A DNA stretch of 64,000 bases from an uncultured Candidatus Saccharibacteria bacterium (GCA_947305705.1 CAMZEB010000001.1:186001-250000); one strand, 5' to 3'. Shown: positions 18,317 to 28,587, numbered from the stretch's first letter. Notes: generated by a model from the sequence alone, not told the origin. Numbers and translations are program-made.

Positions 18317-20095
18317 TTATTCTTCGTCTTCTGGGATGAGTTGGAGATGACAATCGGTGATCTGATAGTCGTCAACTACCGACGGAGCGTTCATCATAAG
18401 GTCAACACCGGAGCCGTTCTTCGGGAAGGCGACGATATCACGGATATTTTCGGTATTTTCGAGAACCATGAAAATACGATCAATGCCATAGGCGCAACCT
18501 GCGTGCGGAGGCGCACCGAACTTGAAGGCGTTGAGCATACCGCCGAAGCGAGCCTCAACATATTTTTCGTCGTAGCCAAGAATGCCAAAGACTTTATACA
18601 TGATTTCTGGGTTGTGGTTGCGGACGGCGCCAGAGCAGATTTCGTAGCCGTTCATAACCATATCGTATTGGTCGGCGACGATGGCAAGTTTCTCTTCGTC
18701 GGTCTTAGCAGCTTCGAGAGCGGCGAGACCACCTTTTGGCATTGAGAATGGGTTGTGACCGAAGTCAAGCTTCTCTGCACCGTCATCCCATTCATAGAAT
18801 GGAAAATCTACAATCCAGCAAAGCGCAACGACGTTTGGATCTTTGAGATTGAAGTGATCAGCAAAAGCGATACGGAGCTGACCGAGGACTTTGTTAACTT
18901 TTTCACGTTTGTCTGCGCCAAAGAAGACTGCATCGCCAGCTTCAGCACCAGTTTTCTTTGTAATAGCATCAAGTTCGGCTTCACTTAGGAATTTTGCGAT
19001 TGGCGACTTAATACCATCTGGCGTGTAGGTAAGATATGCGAGACCGCCAGCACCAAGTTTGCGTGCCATTTCAGTGAAATTATCAATCTGAGAACGGCTA
19101 AGTTCAGCAGCATTTTTAACACAAATCGCTTTGACACATTCTGCTTTTGCGAAGACAGCAAATTGGGTGTCTTTCAAATCTTCAGTAAGGTCGATTAGTT
19201 CCATACCGTAGCGAAGGTCTGGTTTGTCAACACCGTATTTTTCCATAGATTCTTGATATGGAATACGTGGAATGTCTTCGGAAAGAAGTTTTTTGCCGCC
19301 AAATTCAGTAACGAGCTTCTTAATGAGCGGCTCCATTTCTTTGCGAACGGTTTCACCATCTTCGACAAACGACATTTCACAGTCGAGCTGATAGAATTCG
19401 CCGTAGAGACGATCGGCACGTGGATCCTCATCGCGGAAACAGGCAGCGAGCTGATAGTAACGCGGAACACCACCGACCATAAGAAGCTGCTTGAACTGCT
19501 GTGGAGCCTGCGGCAAAGCATAGAATTGTCCTGGGCGAAGGCGAGACGGAATAATAAAGTCGCGAGCGCCTTCTGGGCTGGAGTTTGCGAGAATTGGAGT
19601 TGTGACCTCAATAAAATCATGTTCGTGCATATACTCGCGCATAAAGCGATAAAACTCAGAGCGGCGCGCAATACGAGCCTGCATACTTGGGCGGCGTAAA
19701 TCTAGGTAGCGGTATTTGAGGCGGAGTTCCTCGCCAGCTAAGACACCCTCGTCATGAGTGGAGACTGGAAGAGCTTCGGAACGGTTGAGGAGCTCGAGCG
19801 ATTCTACGACAACTTCGATGTCGCCGGTAGGAATATTTGGGTTCTCAAGGCCTTCGCCACGTTTGCGAACAGTACCCTCGGCGCGGATAACGTATTCGTC
19901 GCGGAGATGCTCGGCGAGTTCAAAAGCATCCTTAGTCTGCGGGTCGATAACGAGCTGAATAATGCCGGTATGGTCGCGAAGATCAATAAAAATGAGGCCA
20001 CCATGGTCACGACGAGAATTAACCCATCCGGCCAATTGAACTTTTCCAGATTTGACAGTTAGATCTTTTGCTAGGGACCGCATTTTTGACTCCAT
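18317..20095 (-). CDS. aspS: aspartyl-tRNA synthetase
   Basis: GWVNSRRDHGGLIFIDLRDHTG, FRDEDPRADRLYGEFYQLDCEMSFV, GIDRIFMVL class II motifs. Confidence 0.97.
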   Translation of the reverse strand: MESKMRSLAKDLTVKSGKVQLAGWVNSRRDHGGLIFIDLRDHTGIIQLVIDPQTKDAFELAEHLRDEYVIRAEGTVRKRGEGLENPNIPTGDIEVVVESLELLNRSEALPVSTHDEGVLAGEELRLKYRYLDLRRPSMQARIARRSEFYRFMREYMHEHDFIEVTTPILANSSPEGARDFIIPSRLRPGQFYALPQAPQQFKQLLMVGGVPRYYQLAACFRDEDPRADRLYGEFYQLDCEMSFVEDGETVRKEMEPLIKKLVTEFGGKKLLSEDIPRIPYQESMEKYGVDKPDLRYGMELIDLTEDLKDTQFAVFAKAECVKAICVKNAAELSRSQIDNFTEMARKLGAGGLAYLTYTPDGIKSPIAKFLSEAELDAITKKTGAEAGDAVFFGADKREKVNKVLGQLRIAFADHFNLKDPNVVALCWIVDFPFYEWDDGAEKLDFGHNPFSMPKGGLAALEAAKTDEEKLAIVADQYDMVMNGYEICSGAVRNHNPEIMYKVFGILGYDEKYVEARFGGMLNAFKFGAPPHAGCAYGIDRIFMVLENTENIRDIVAFPKNGSGVDLMMNAPSVVDDYQITDCHLQLIPEDEE

Positions 20096-20142
20096 TAAAA
20101 ATAATACTTGTTTATAGAGATATATTATACCATATTCTTCTC

Positions 20143-20568
20143 TTAACGGAAGCGGCGAGATTCGCGGTCTAGGTCGCGCGCTTTAATAGTCTGGCGTTTG
20201 TCATATTTTTTCTTGCCTTCGCCGATAGCAATGATAAGTTTAATATGGCGTTTGGTTGGCAATAGTTCGACCGGAACAATAGTGTTTCCCTGTTGTTTTG
20301 CGCGGTCAAGGCCAGCAATCTGCTTTTTTGTCGCAAGCAATTTAATGTCCTGCTCAGTCTCAGTGCCGAGCGTTAGACCAAGAAGATATAGTTCGCCACG
20401 GCGCAAAGTTACATAAGTGCCCTTGAGTTGGGCGTGATGGTCGCGAATAAGGCGAACTTGCGAGCCAGTCAAAACCATCCCGACTTCGAGTTTGTCGGAA
20501 AGATTATAATCATAATGCGCACGACGATTGACGACTTTTTGCGCAACTGGTTTTTTCGCCTTTGTCAT
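20143..20568 (-). CDS. smpB: SsrA-binding protein
   Basis: NRRAHYDYNLSDKLEVGMVLTGSQVRLIRDHHAQLKGTYV; KKYDKRQTIKARDLDRE; start 20568 (MTKAKK). Confidence 0.95.
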   Translation of the reverse strand: MTKAKKPVAQKVVNRRAHYDYNLSDKLEVGMVLTGSQVRLIRDHHAQLKGTYVTLRRGELYLLGLTLGTETEQDIKLLATKKQIAGLDRAKQQGNTIVPVELLPTKRHIKLIIAIGEGKKKYDKRQTIKARDLDRESRRFR

Positions 20569-20593
20569 AGGTATATTATAGCGCAAACTAATC

Positions 20594-21364
20594 TTATGGT
20601 AGTTCGCGACGAATTTGACGCTCGAGTTTGCGGTTGAATTGGCGTTCTAGTTTGGCAAAATTACGCGGACCGAGCGTTTTGTAACCGGCGCGGCTAGCGA
20701 AATTTTTGAAAGCTTCGACGCGTGTATGCCAAGTCGAAGCATAATGATGAAATGCGATAGTGTTCTCGGTACTTTCGTTACGGCCAGTCATATAGTGTTT
20801 CGGGCTAAAATACTCACGCGAAAATACTGCGAGCTTCCCGTTCGCGGACTCGTAAACGCGAGTTTTTCCGTCGAGTTCTAGTGGCCAAAAATCTTTTGCA
20901 TAGACCGATGGACTATGGACGGTTTTTAGGAAAGTATTGGTGGTGATTTTTTGCTTTGGATTAGCGAGTTCGTAGCGCTTGAGAATTTTACCAATCCAAG
21001 GAGAATGTTTTTCGGCGGCAAAAGCAGCGGTAGTGAACCAAAAATTCGCTTCCCAACCAGCAACAGCATTATATTCAGTGAGATTATCGATTGGCTTCAA
21101 TAATTCAACGTCGGTATCGAAATAAAAACCGCCCTCAGTATATACAGCATACATACGAATAATGTCGGCAGCAAGAGCCCAACGTTTTTCGTCGAGGGCT
21201 TTTTTGACGAGTGGATATTTTTGGAGATCAATGTCTTTTTCAGACCAACGTTTGATTTTGAAATCGGGGTTGAGTTTTTGCCAACCGTCGATGTATTTTT
21301 GATCCTGTTCCGGAATAGGCGCAGTACCGCACCAAACATAGTGAATGATTTTTGGAATAGCCAC
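20594..21364 (-). CDS. glycosyltransferase with DXD motif (GT32-like)
   Basis: IPKIIHYVWCG...AADIIRMYAVYTEGGFYFDTDVELLKPID. Confidence 0.88.
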   Translation of the reverse strand: MAIPKIIHYVWCGTAPIPEQDQKYIDGWQKLNPDFKIKRWSEKDIDLQKYPLVKKALDEKRWALAADIIRMYAVYTEGGFYFDTDVELLKPIDNLTEYNAVAGWEANFWFTTAAFAAEKHSPWIGKILKRYELANPKQKITTNTFLKTVHSPSVYAKDFWPLELDGKTRVYESANGKLAVFSREYFSPKHYMTGRNESTENTIAFHHYASTWHTRVEAFKNFASRAGYKTLGPRNFAKLERQFNRKLERQIRRELP

Positions 21365-21366
21365 GA

Positions 21367-22635
21367 CTAGAGTTCCTTCGCGCGATTATCTAGAACATGG
21401 TTATAGATTTCTTCCATACGCGTAAGTGTGTGGCTAATATCGTGTTTCGCGGCGCGCTTTACGCTTTCGTCTGACATTTTTGCATGGCGGTCTTTGTCGG
21501 AAATAATTTTCGCAATGCTGCGCGCAACAGCACCAGAATCGTCGGGCTTACATAAATAACCGTTCTTGTTAGTTTGGACGAGTTCGTGGATAGCACCTGC
21601 ATCGACTGCTACGCAAGGCAAACCACTCGCCATTGCTTCCATCAAAACGATACTCTGCGTTTCGGTTTTCGACGTAATAGCAAAGACGGTGCCGGTGCGA
21701 TACAGCTGTGGCAAATTGTCGCCGATAACACGGCCAAGGAAATGGGCTTGGTTGGATAGGCCGGCTTTTGCGATTTGCGCTTCGAGCTTCGGTCTGGCAG
21801 TGCCGTCGCCGACAACTACAAGGTGTGCATCTGGATTAGTTTTATGGACTTTGATAAAAGCCTCCATAAGAACATTAAGTGATTTTTCAGGATCAACACG
21901 TCCGACATACAAAATAATTGGCTTGGTTTTTGGAATGCCATATTCTTCGTAGATTTCTTTGTTCGCGCGACCTTTGGCAAAACGCGAAAGGTCGATGCCA
22001 TTACTGAGTGCCTCGACAGGAACCTTGAAAGGATGGCGTTTTTTCGGAATGAGGTCCGCAACGGCCTGCTCGGTCGGCATAGTGGCATACTCGCTGCGCT
22101 TGAGGAAGCTGATGAAATATTTATTCATCATAGAATTAATCGGCTTTTTAGCGAGGCGCGGAAGTTTGAGTTGCTGAGTTAGGTTGTCTGGGTAAGCGTG
22201 GTCGGTCGAAACGAGCGGAATGTCGTTTTTCTTGGCATAGCGAAAGACTGCAAGAGCAACTGGGCCTGGAGTCTGATCGTGGATAATGTCTGGCTGAAAC
22301 TCGTCGAGAATTTTTTTGATGGTCGGGTAAGGATTAAGACACACATTTAAGCCGTTTTTGTAGTAGATTTTTGGCAATTTTACGCCAAGAAAATCTTTTG
22401 CTTCTGGAACTTTGTTGATTTGGTCTGGGTAGGCGTGCATTTTAAAAGATTTAAGACGGACAACCGTGAATCCAAATTCTGGATCCTGCTCTTTTTTGAA
22501 TTCGCCGTCAATACTCGGCGCGAGAACCATAACTTGGTGGCCGCGTTTTTTGAGACCAGCGGCGAGATTACGCGAAAAAACCGCCACGCCGTTAATCATC
22601 GGGTAATAAACATCGGTGGAAATAACTATTTTCAT
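21367..22635 (-). CDS. glycosyltransferase family 4
   Basis: STDVYYPMINGVAVFSRNLAAGLKKRGHQV; ETQSIVLMEAMASGLPCVAVD. Confidence 0.92.
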   Translation of the reverse strand: MKIVISTDVYYPMINGVAVFSRNLAAGLKKRGHQVMVLAPSIDGEFKKEQDPEFGFTVVRLKSFKMHAYPDQINKVPEAKDFLGVKLPKIYYKNGLNVCLNPYPTIKKILDEFQPDIIHDQTPGPVALAVFRYAKKNDIPLVSTDHAYPDNLTQQLKLPRLAKKPINSMMNKYFISFLKRSEYATMPTEQAVADLIPKKRHPFKVPVEALSNGIDLSRFAKGRANKEIYEEYGIPKTKPIILYVGRVDPEKSLNVLMEAFIKVHKTNPDAHLVVVGDGTARPKLEAQIAKAGLSNQAHFLGRVIGDNLPQLYRTGTVFAITSKTETQSIVLMEAMASGLPCVAVDAGAIHELVQTNKNGYLCKPDDSGAVARSIAKIISDKDRHAKMSDESVKRAAKHDISHTLTRMEEIYNHVLDNRAKEL

Positions 22636-22652
22636 TTGGTTTTATTATACCA

Positions 22653-23408
22653 TCACTCTGCCGAGATGAAATCGTTGATGACCTCTGCAACCTTGGTTGG
22701 TTGTTCGTAGTTTAGCAGATGGCCAGTGCCGACGAGCTCAATACATTTAGCACCTTGATCAGCAGCGACAGAGCGCGCAAGAACCGCTTTCGTCAGGCGG
22801 TCTTTGACTCCGATAATATAGAGAACTTGTTTGTCGGTCGGGGTTTTGGTCTGGTTTTGCATTGAGATTTTCATATCGACAAGCAGACTGTCGGCCGACG
22901 CAAAACGACCAGAATATAAGTAGTGAAGTTGGTCGATACGCTTTTGTTGAGTTTTGTCGGTCGTAAGAAAATGCGAAATACAGAACGAGACGGTTTTACT
23001 TTTCATTACTTTATAGCGCGACTGTTTCGGTAAAATATGGAGAGCACCACTCGTTAGCGCATAGAGGAGATTGCTGCCCTTTTGGCTTGTGCGAGTGCGA
23101 AAAATCGGCGCGAGCAGAATTACCTTGTGCTGGACCTCTTGCGGGTATTTTTCAACATAATATGAAGTAATGATTGAGCCCATAGAATGGCCGATAATAT
23201 ACGGTTTGCGGTCAATTTTTAACACATAATCGTGGAGCCACTCTGCGTAAGTATTTAAATCTTTTTGTGCGATATCACTCTGCTCGCCAGAGCCCGGTAA
23301 ATCTGGAGTAAGAACCTCGTAGCCTTTGGTCTCAAGGTCTTTTGCGATGGCGGTTAGGCCGTGATGGTCGCCGCGCAGACCATGAATAAGAATTACGGTG
23401 CGTTTCAT
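22653..23408 (-). CDS. alpha/beta hydrolase
   Basis: LIHGLRGDHHG, GHSMGS nucleophile elbow, GTGHLLN. Confidence 0.85.
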   Translation of the reverse strand: MKRTVILIHGLRGDHHGLTAIAKDLETKGYEVLTPDLPGSGEQSDIAQKDLNTYAEWLHDYVLKIDRKPYIIGHSMGSIITSYYVEKYPQEVQHKVILLAPIFRTRTSQKGSNLLYALTSGALHILPKQSRYKVMKSKTVSFCISHFLTTDKTQQKRIDQLHYLYSGRFASADSLLVDMKISMQNQTKTPTDKQVLYIIGVKDRLTKAVLARSVAADQGAKCIELVGTGHLLNYEQPTKVAEVINDFISAE

Positions 23409-24340
23409 AGTTTGTCTATAATCGCTCGAGCTTCGGCGATGGATTTAGTTAGCATTAATTCGGCACGAAGGTCGCTGGCGCCTGGGAAATTGTTGATATA
23501 AATCTTATAAAAATGCTTGAGCGGGTCGTAAGGTTGAAGCTGATATTTTTTGTAGAGATCAAGATGATAGCGCATTAAATCGAGCAGCTCTTCCTTGCTG
23601 TGCTCTTTTGGCACGCGCTCGAAGCAAAACGGATTTTGAAAGACACCACGGCCAATCATAATGCCGTCGGCACCTTGAGCAACGATCTGCTCAGCCTCGG
23701 AGGCGGATTTTATATCGCCATTTATGATGAGTTTTGTCTCTGGCGAAAGCTCATTTTTGAGTGCAACGATCTCTGGGATTAGCTCATAGTGCGCGGCAAC
23801 TTTTGACATTTCCTTTTTTGTGCGGAGATGGACTGTTAGCGCAGCTGGGTGCTCATTAAGAAGCGTGCTGAGCCACGGTTTCCACTCATCGAGCCGACTA
23901 TAACCGAGACGCGTTTTGACGGAGACCGTAATATCAGGGACCTGTTTTGCGGCGCGCAGAATAGCGACGGCAAGCTCAGGTGTACGAATGAGGCCAGAAC
24001 CACCGCCTGTAGCAACCACGTGACGATCAGGGCAGCCCATATTAATATCTACTGCTTCGTAGCCGAGGTCGCGAACAGCAGCGACGGTCTCAGCGAACAT
24101 TTCGGGGTTTTTACCCCAGATTTGAGCAACAATCGGCCGCTCAGACGGCTCGTATTTGAGGCGTTCCAAGGCATTCGGACGACCTTTTTCACTGCTGTAA
24201 CTGTTCACATTTGTAAATTCGGTAAAAAAGATGTCTGGGCGGGCGGCTTTGGCGACAACTTGGCGGAACGCAATGTCGGTCACGCCCTCCATAGGGGCGA
24301 GACAGGTGAAGCCTTTGCCAAATTTATCCCAGAAATTCAT
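23405..24340 (-). CDS. dus: tRNA-dihydrouridine synthase
   Basis: LAPMEGVTDIAFRQ, DINMGCP, SVKTRLG, NGDI, GADGIMIGRG. Confidence 0.93.
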   Translation of the reverse strand: MNFWDKFGKGFTCLAPMEGVTDIAFRQVVAKAARPDIFFTEFTNVNSYSSEKGRPNALERLKYEPSERPIVAQIWGKNPEMFAETVAAVRDLGYEAVDINMGCPDRHVVATGGGSGLIRTPELAVAILRAAKQVPDITVSVKTRLGYSRLDEWKPWLSTLLNEHPAALTVHLRTKKEMSKVAAHYELIPEIVALKNELSPETKLIINGDIKSASEAEQIVAQGADGIMIGRGVFQNPFCFERVPKEHSKEELLDLMRYHLDLYKKYQLQPYDPLKHFYKIYINNFPGASDLRAELMLTKSIAEARAIIDKL

Positions 24341-24360
24341 ACCTGTTAGTATATAACACC

Positions 24361-24389
24361 TTGACAATTTTCGCTAGATGTGGTATGAT
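24361..24389 (+). promoter_or_regulatory. sigma70-type promoter TTGACA-N17-TATGAT
   Basis: TTGACA at 24361-24366, 17-nt spacer, TATGAT at 24384-24389. Confidence 0.75.
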
Positions 24390-24497
24390 GAAGGTATAGT
24401 TCTTGCGGTTATTCGCGCAAGATGCACATTTAAAAATAGCTGGCACGTCTAGTTATTTTTAAGGTTGTCAAAAAATATAGAAAAGGGGGAAACCGAT

Positions 24498-25382
24498 ATG
24501 AAGACAACTAACATTAAGCGTAACTGGCTTGCTAGCTTGAGAAAGGTAGTAAGTATTGTTCTGATTCTTTGTATGGCGTTCTCCTTAGCCGCATGTAACG
24601 GTGGTGGAGACGACAACAGAGAAAGTAAACCCTCGGTGCCTAGCACTGAGAAGCCCATAGAGACCAAGCCTGAGGAACCCAATCAGCACATCGACCCCGG
24701 CGCTAACCTGCCGACGGCCGCACCGACGATTGAGCACACCTCAGAAGCTCCGACCGTGGAACCGACAACGGAACCTACGGTTGAGCCGACAGCAGAACCT
24801 ACGGTCGAGCCTGGAAACGGCGAGTATACTTATACGATTTACGGAAAGTATGAAGTCACAATGGATATCAATGTGAATGATTACATCTTCGTAAGTGAGT
24901 ATACTGGCAAAACCTGTTTTAGGTTTTATCAGTTAGCATTCGACTTGGGTTGGCAAACTTTTTTGGGTTATACCGAAAAAGATAACAACAACCCTATCAG
25001 CTATCGAGAAACAATTTATTTTAGATTCGATGGCGATTTGAGTAGTAGGTTTGAGCTCAGCGACTGGGCTCACAGCGACACTAAGGCATTGGCGGGCATG
25101 TCTCTGTCGTATTGGCACAAAGGGACTGCGGAGCCATATTTCGACGGAAATAGAAGATATGAAAATTCGGATTCATTTGTTGAAAAAACTATAAATTCCA
25201 CAAATGAATATGTCATAAGCGGGCCTGAATATAGCGCCTCCTATGACGATATCGTATTGATGTCTTACATGATCTGGAAAGCAACTGAAGAGCCCGGAGT
25301 TAATCCTATTTTCCCAATCTTCGGACAGGAGAATAGCACGTCTTTCTATAAAGACCAGACCAGTTATTTATTTACTACTTAA
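24498..25382 (+). CDS. lipoprotein with PT-E-PT repeat linker
   Basis: signal peptide with lipobox FSLAAC; PTVEPTTEPTVEPTAEPTVEP linker; AAGGGGGAA upstream of ATG 24498. Confidence 0.75.
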   Translation: MKTTNIKRNWLASLRKVVSIVLILCMAFSLAACNGGGDDNRESKPSVPSTEKPIETKPEEPNQHIDPGANLPTAAPTIEHTSEAPTVEPTTEPTVEPTAEPTVEPGNGEYTYTIYGKYEVTMDINVNDYIFVSEYTGKTCFRFYQLAFDLGWQTFLGYTEKDNNNPISYRETIYFRFDGDLSSRFELSDWAHSDTKALAGMSLSYWHKGTAEPYFDGNRRYENSDSFVEKTINSTNEYVISGPEYSASYDDIVLMSYMIWKATEEPGVNPIFPIFGQENSTSFYKDQTSYLFTT

Positions 25383-25386
25383 TAAC

Positions 25387-25415
25387 AAAGGCTGCTCGAA
25401 AGAGTAGCCTTTTTC
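25387..25415 (+). terminator. rho-independent terminator
   Basis: AAGGCTGCTC GAAA GAGTAGCCTTTTT. Confidence 0.8.
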
Positions 25416-28400
25416 ATGCCGTAATATTATATGAGAAACGATTACGATTTATAGGAGCGATCCTTTGATAATCTATTTCACGATTCGCTATTACGCCGTT
25501 TTGTTCAAATTGTATCTCATCGTTCGTCTGATGGATTTTATCGTCAGCATTATAATATGGGAATAATTCCGACGGATTATAGTCGGCGAGCCATTCAGAT
25601 AATTCAAATAGAGCGATAGTAGCTTCTACGGTTTCCTTGGTTTGACCAGAATAACGAGCGAGTTGCCCCTCAAAGGATGTGTCAATTGGGTTCTTTTCAT
25701 AGTAGCTAGAGATAAATTTCGTGACAGCAGATTCTTCTATAATGCCCTCTGATTCCGCAAGGCGCTGATCTTCGATAAAACGCTGATAATATCTACTACG
25801 TTCATTCCAATCTGCAGTTTTATCGCCCTCTTTTTTCGCGCCAGTAACACAGGAGCTGCCACTGATCCAGCCCACGTTGTTAAGTTTTTGTTTATTAGAA
25901 GCAACATCAAAAACGTCACCAACAATCGGAATAGCGCCAATAATGGCGCTGCCGACTTTGCCGCCAACATTACCAGCCTTGTCGACTTCGCCGGCAATAT
26001 TTTGGTCAATTGTGCCAAATGGAGACGAGCGTTCTCCACAATAAATAATATACTTAGCTAAAGTAGAATCTTCCTTTACAACAGGAACGCCATTGCCGTC
26101 AGTACCTAGATCGCTGTCACTTAGAGTATTCACTACATCGGCAGGCTGTATACCCATTGTCGACACGTCAGAAATAATATATGGGTTGCAAAATGCATCA
26201 CCAACAGCACCAATATCGGCTAAGTCTGGGCAATATTTTTCTGTATTATCCGAAGCAGCTTGGGCTTCTATCCCGGCTGAGACCGCCGACGATTTCGGCA
26301 TCATGGAATTTATTGAATTACCAACAATACTGCCGGCGCTATTAATCACTCCTGTTATCGATGTCATACTCGACATAATTGGAACTAGTTGATTAGCTAA
26401 ACTGCCAAAGAAAGTATATTTCGAAGACAAATCAAATGGGCTGCGATTTTCTCTTTCGTAGCGTGCATTTTCTGCGATAATGACGTCTTTTTCCTTAAGA
26501 AATGCTACTAGCCCTTCCTTGTTAGCCAATGCGCCACCCTGAGAACGATGGTTATTGCCATGGAGCAAGTTGCCCCCTGCAACAAGTGCGTTTCCGAGAT
26601 CTTCCCCGGCAACTTTTGTAGCTATTTTGCGAACAAGTATCCCGGCTACAAATGGCGCCAAGAAGCCAATAGCAGTCGAAATGGCAAGGCTAAATGCAGC
26701 CGAAATTGCTGTTGATGAAGCCGCATCTAAAGCAAAGTCAACTAGACATCCTATACCAGCCGAAAGGGCGCACCCGACAACCATAGCAAAATCTATAGCA
26801 GCGCCCGCGGCGGCGGCACCTAACCGAGCAACGGCACAGCTCCTGAATGCTGATACGCTAGTATCAACACTCGACAGTACACTCGCTAGTCCACTATAGA
26901 GTTGTTTAGTAACTTGTCCGATATTATAGCTTTTGACGCTAGGGTCACTCATATTCGGGCTTCTGCCGCTATATAGAGCGATAACGCCTTCTGCTTCCAT
27001 TGCAGACTTGTTGCTGTTAGTCTCTTTGATAGAATCGACAACCGCCTCTTTGTCACTAACCCTTTTAATACTGCCAACTTCTTGGTAATTACTCTCAGTT
27101 CTCATAGTCAAGGAATTTCCTATCTCATTAATTGGCGAATCTTCCTCACTAATCATGCCTTTCTGAATGCCTTCAAATAAACTGGAGGCAACTTTTATTA
27201 TCTGCATTGTCTGATAGGCTGCAATAATTGCATTTACTCCACCTACGAAATCCGCTATCCCACAATAGACCGAAACGCCTATGCCAGCGACGTTTTTTAT
27301 TTTTCCGACTTTATCGGCAATACCTTTTAATTTTGTTTTAACGCCATCAGTATTAGTTACTTTTCCTTTAGAGTCAGTCTGCACATCGTTGCGCGATAAA
27401 CTCGTACTCTCGGCATCGTTGGCTTTAACCGTGGTTTCTTTAATTGTATTGCCTTCACTGTCTCTTATGACTTGTTTTGTTTTTTCATCAATTTTATCTG
27501 TTTGCTCAATATCGGTTGATCGAGCTTTGCCGTCAGCTGAGTCGGCGTCAGCATTTTCTGCAACTGTATTTCGCATTTCATTGATACTATCTTCTGATTT
27601 GCCAGATTTAAAATCCTTCCAAACGCCACGTTTGACGCCGAGACGATTAAGGAGCTTATTTGTCGCTTTATCAAACCACGCGCCTACGGATCCTCGCCAT
27701 GTACGAGCGCCCTCGGTATAATTATTGCGAAATTCAGGGTCAGCATCGCTGTTGAACGCTTGCTCAAAAGATATTCTACCGTCAGTAGCCTGGCTAGGAT
27801 CGGCGACAATCGTCTGAATAGCACCATTAGACTTTTGATGTTTAATAACAGTAAAGCCGCCTGGATCTTCTTCGAATGTAATATTGTGAGCCGCTAGTTT
27901 TGCCTTTTGGCGCTTTGAGACTTTAAATTCGTCAGCCTTAAAATAATGCGCCTTTATACAATCTTTGACTTTGCCATCTTCTTTTGCAGTTTGCCATCTA
28001 AGCCATCTGTTGCTTCGCAGGCCTTGAGACGCACTAATAGAGTCGTACGTTTCGTTTATTTGCGACATAAAGCTTATTGGAAGGCTCATTTGACCAAGGA
28101 AGCTGCTGAGACTGAATACTGCAAAAATCGCGATTATCGTAGCTAGAGGGCCGGATTTTTTGAAGCGGCCGTTGGCTTTGCCGACTTTGCCGGATTTGAG
28201 GTCTTTGACGCCTTGGACGGCGTTTTTGAATTTGCCAGTAGAGGACTGCGTGTTGGTGTTATCATCGGAGGGGACGTTGTTTTCCTTTTCGCCGAGAGAG
28301 GCCGCCTTGTCGCCGCCTTTGCCTTTTATGTTCGGCTTCTCGCTGGCGTCTTTTTCGCCTTTCTTGAGGAGGCCCCATTTTTGGTCGCCATTTTCGTCAT

Positions 28401-28587
28401 TTTTGCGGCCAAATTTGCCAAAACCGGCAGTGTTTTTGCCGTCGTCGAGATTATTCTTGTTAGCGCCGTGAACTCGATTAACGAATTGCGCTTTGTCGCC
28501 GAGAGTTGGAGCGTCGTCATATTCGCGATCAAAATCTTGGGCTTCATCAAAATCCCCAGATTCGTCGTAATATTTGCCCTCCGCCAT
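25414..28587 (-). CDS. giant membrane protein, paralogue of 47388-50129 (T4SS-associated in this genome)
   Basis: 1057 aa with hydrophobic central segments; shared motifs with 47388-50129 (RSPFD-SSK-TF-GSL; YQR--ED-R; PLDTSF-G-LAR-SGQ). Confidence 0.8.
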   Translation of the reverse strand: MAEGKYYDESGDFDEAQDFDREYDDAPTLGDKAQFVNRVHGANKNNLDDGKNTAGFGKFGRKNDENGDQKWGLLKKGEKDASEKPNIKGKGGDKAASLGEKENNVPSDDNTNTQSSTGKFKNAVQGVKDLKSGKVGKANGRFKKSGPLATIIAIFAVFSLSSFLGQMSLPISFMSQINETYDSISASQGLRSNRWLRWQTAKEDGKVKDCIKAHYFKADEFKVSKRQKAKLAAHNITFEEDPGGFTVIKHQKSNGAIQTIVADPSQATDGRISFEQAFNSDADPEFRNNYTEGARTWRGSVGAWFDKATNKLLNRLGVKRGVWKDFKSGKSEDSINEMRNTVAENADADSADGKARSTDIEQTDKIDEKTKQVIRDSEGNTIKETTVKANDAESTSLSRNDVQTDSKGKVTNTDGVKTKLKGIADKVGKIKNVAGIGVSVYCGIADFVGGVNAIIAAYQTMQIIKVASSLFEGIQKGMISEEDSPINEIGNSLTMRTESNYQEVGSIKRVSDKEAVVDSIKETNSNKSAMEAEGVIALYSGRSPNMSDPSVKSYNIGQVTKQLYSGLASVLSSVDTSVSAFRSCAVARLGAAAAGAAIDFAMVVGCALSAGIGCLVDFALDAASSTAISAAFSLAISTAIGFLAPFVAGILVRKIATKVAGEDLGNALVAGGNLLHGNNHRSQGGALANKEGLVAFLKEKDVIIAENARYERENRSPFDLSSKYTFFGSLANQLVPIMSSMTSITGVINSAGSIVGNSINSMMPKSSAVSAGIEAQAASDNTEKYCPDLADIGAVGDAFCNPYIISDVSTMGIQPADVVNTLSDSDLGTDGNGVPVVKEDSTLAKYIIYCGERSSPFGTIDQNIAGEVDKAGNVGGKVGSAIIGAIPIVGDVFDVASNKQKLNNVGWISGSSCVTGAKKEGDKTADWNERSRYYQRFIEDQRLAESEGIIEESAVTKFISSYYEKNPIDTSFEGQLARYSGQTKETVEATIALFELSEWLADYNPSELFPYYNADDKIHQTNDEIQFEQNGVIANREIDYQRIAPINRNRFSYNITA

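Noticed and set aside
24763-24810. Tandem short repeat (PTxEPT coding) considered as a CRISPR-like or regulatory repeat
   Set aside because: In-frame protein linker repeats; no spacers, no cas genes in the window
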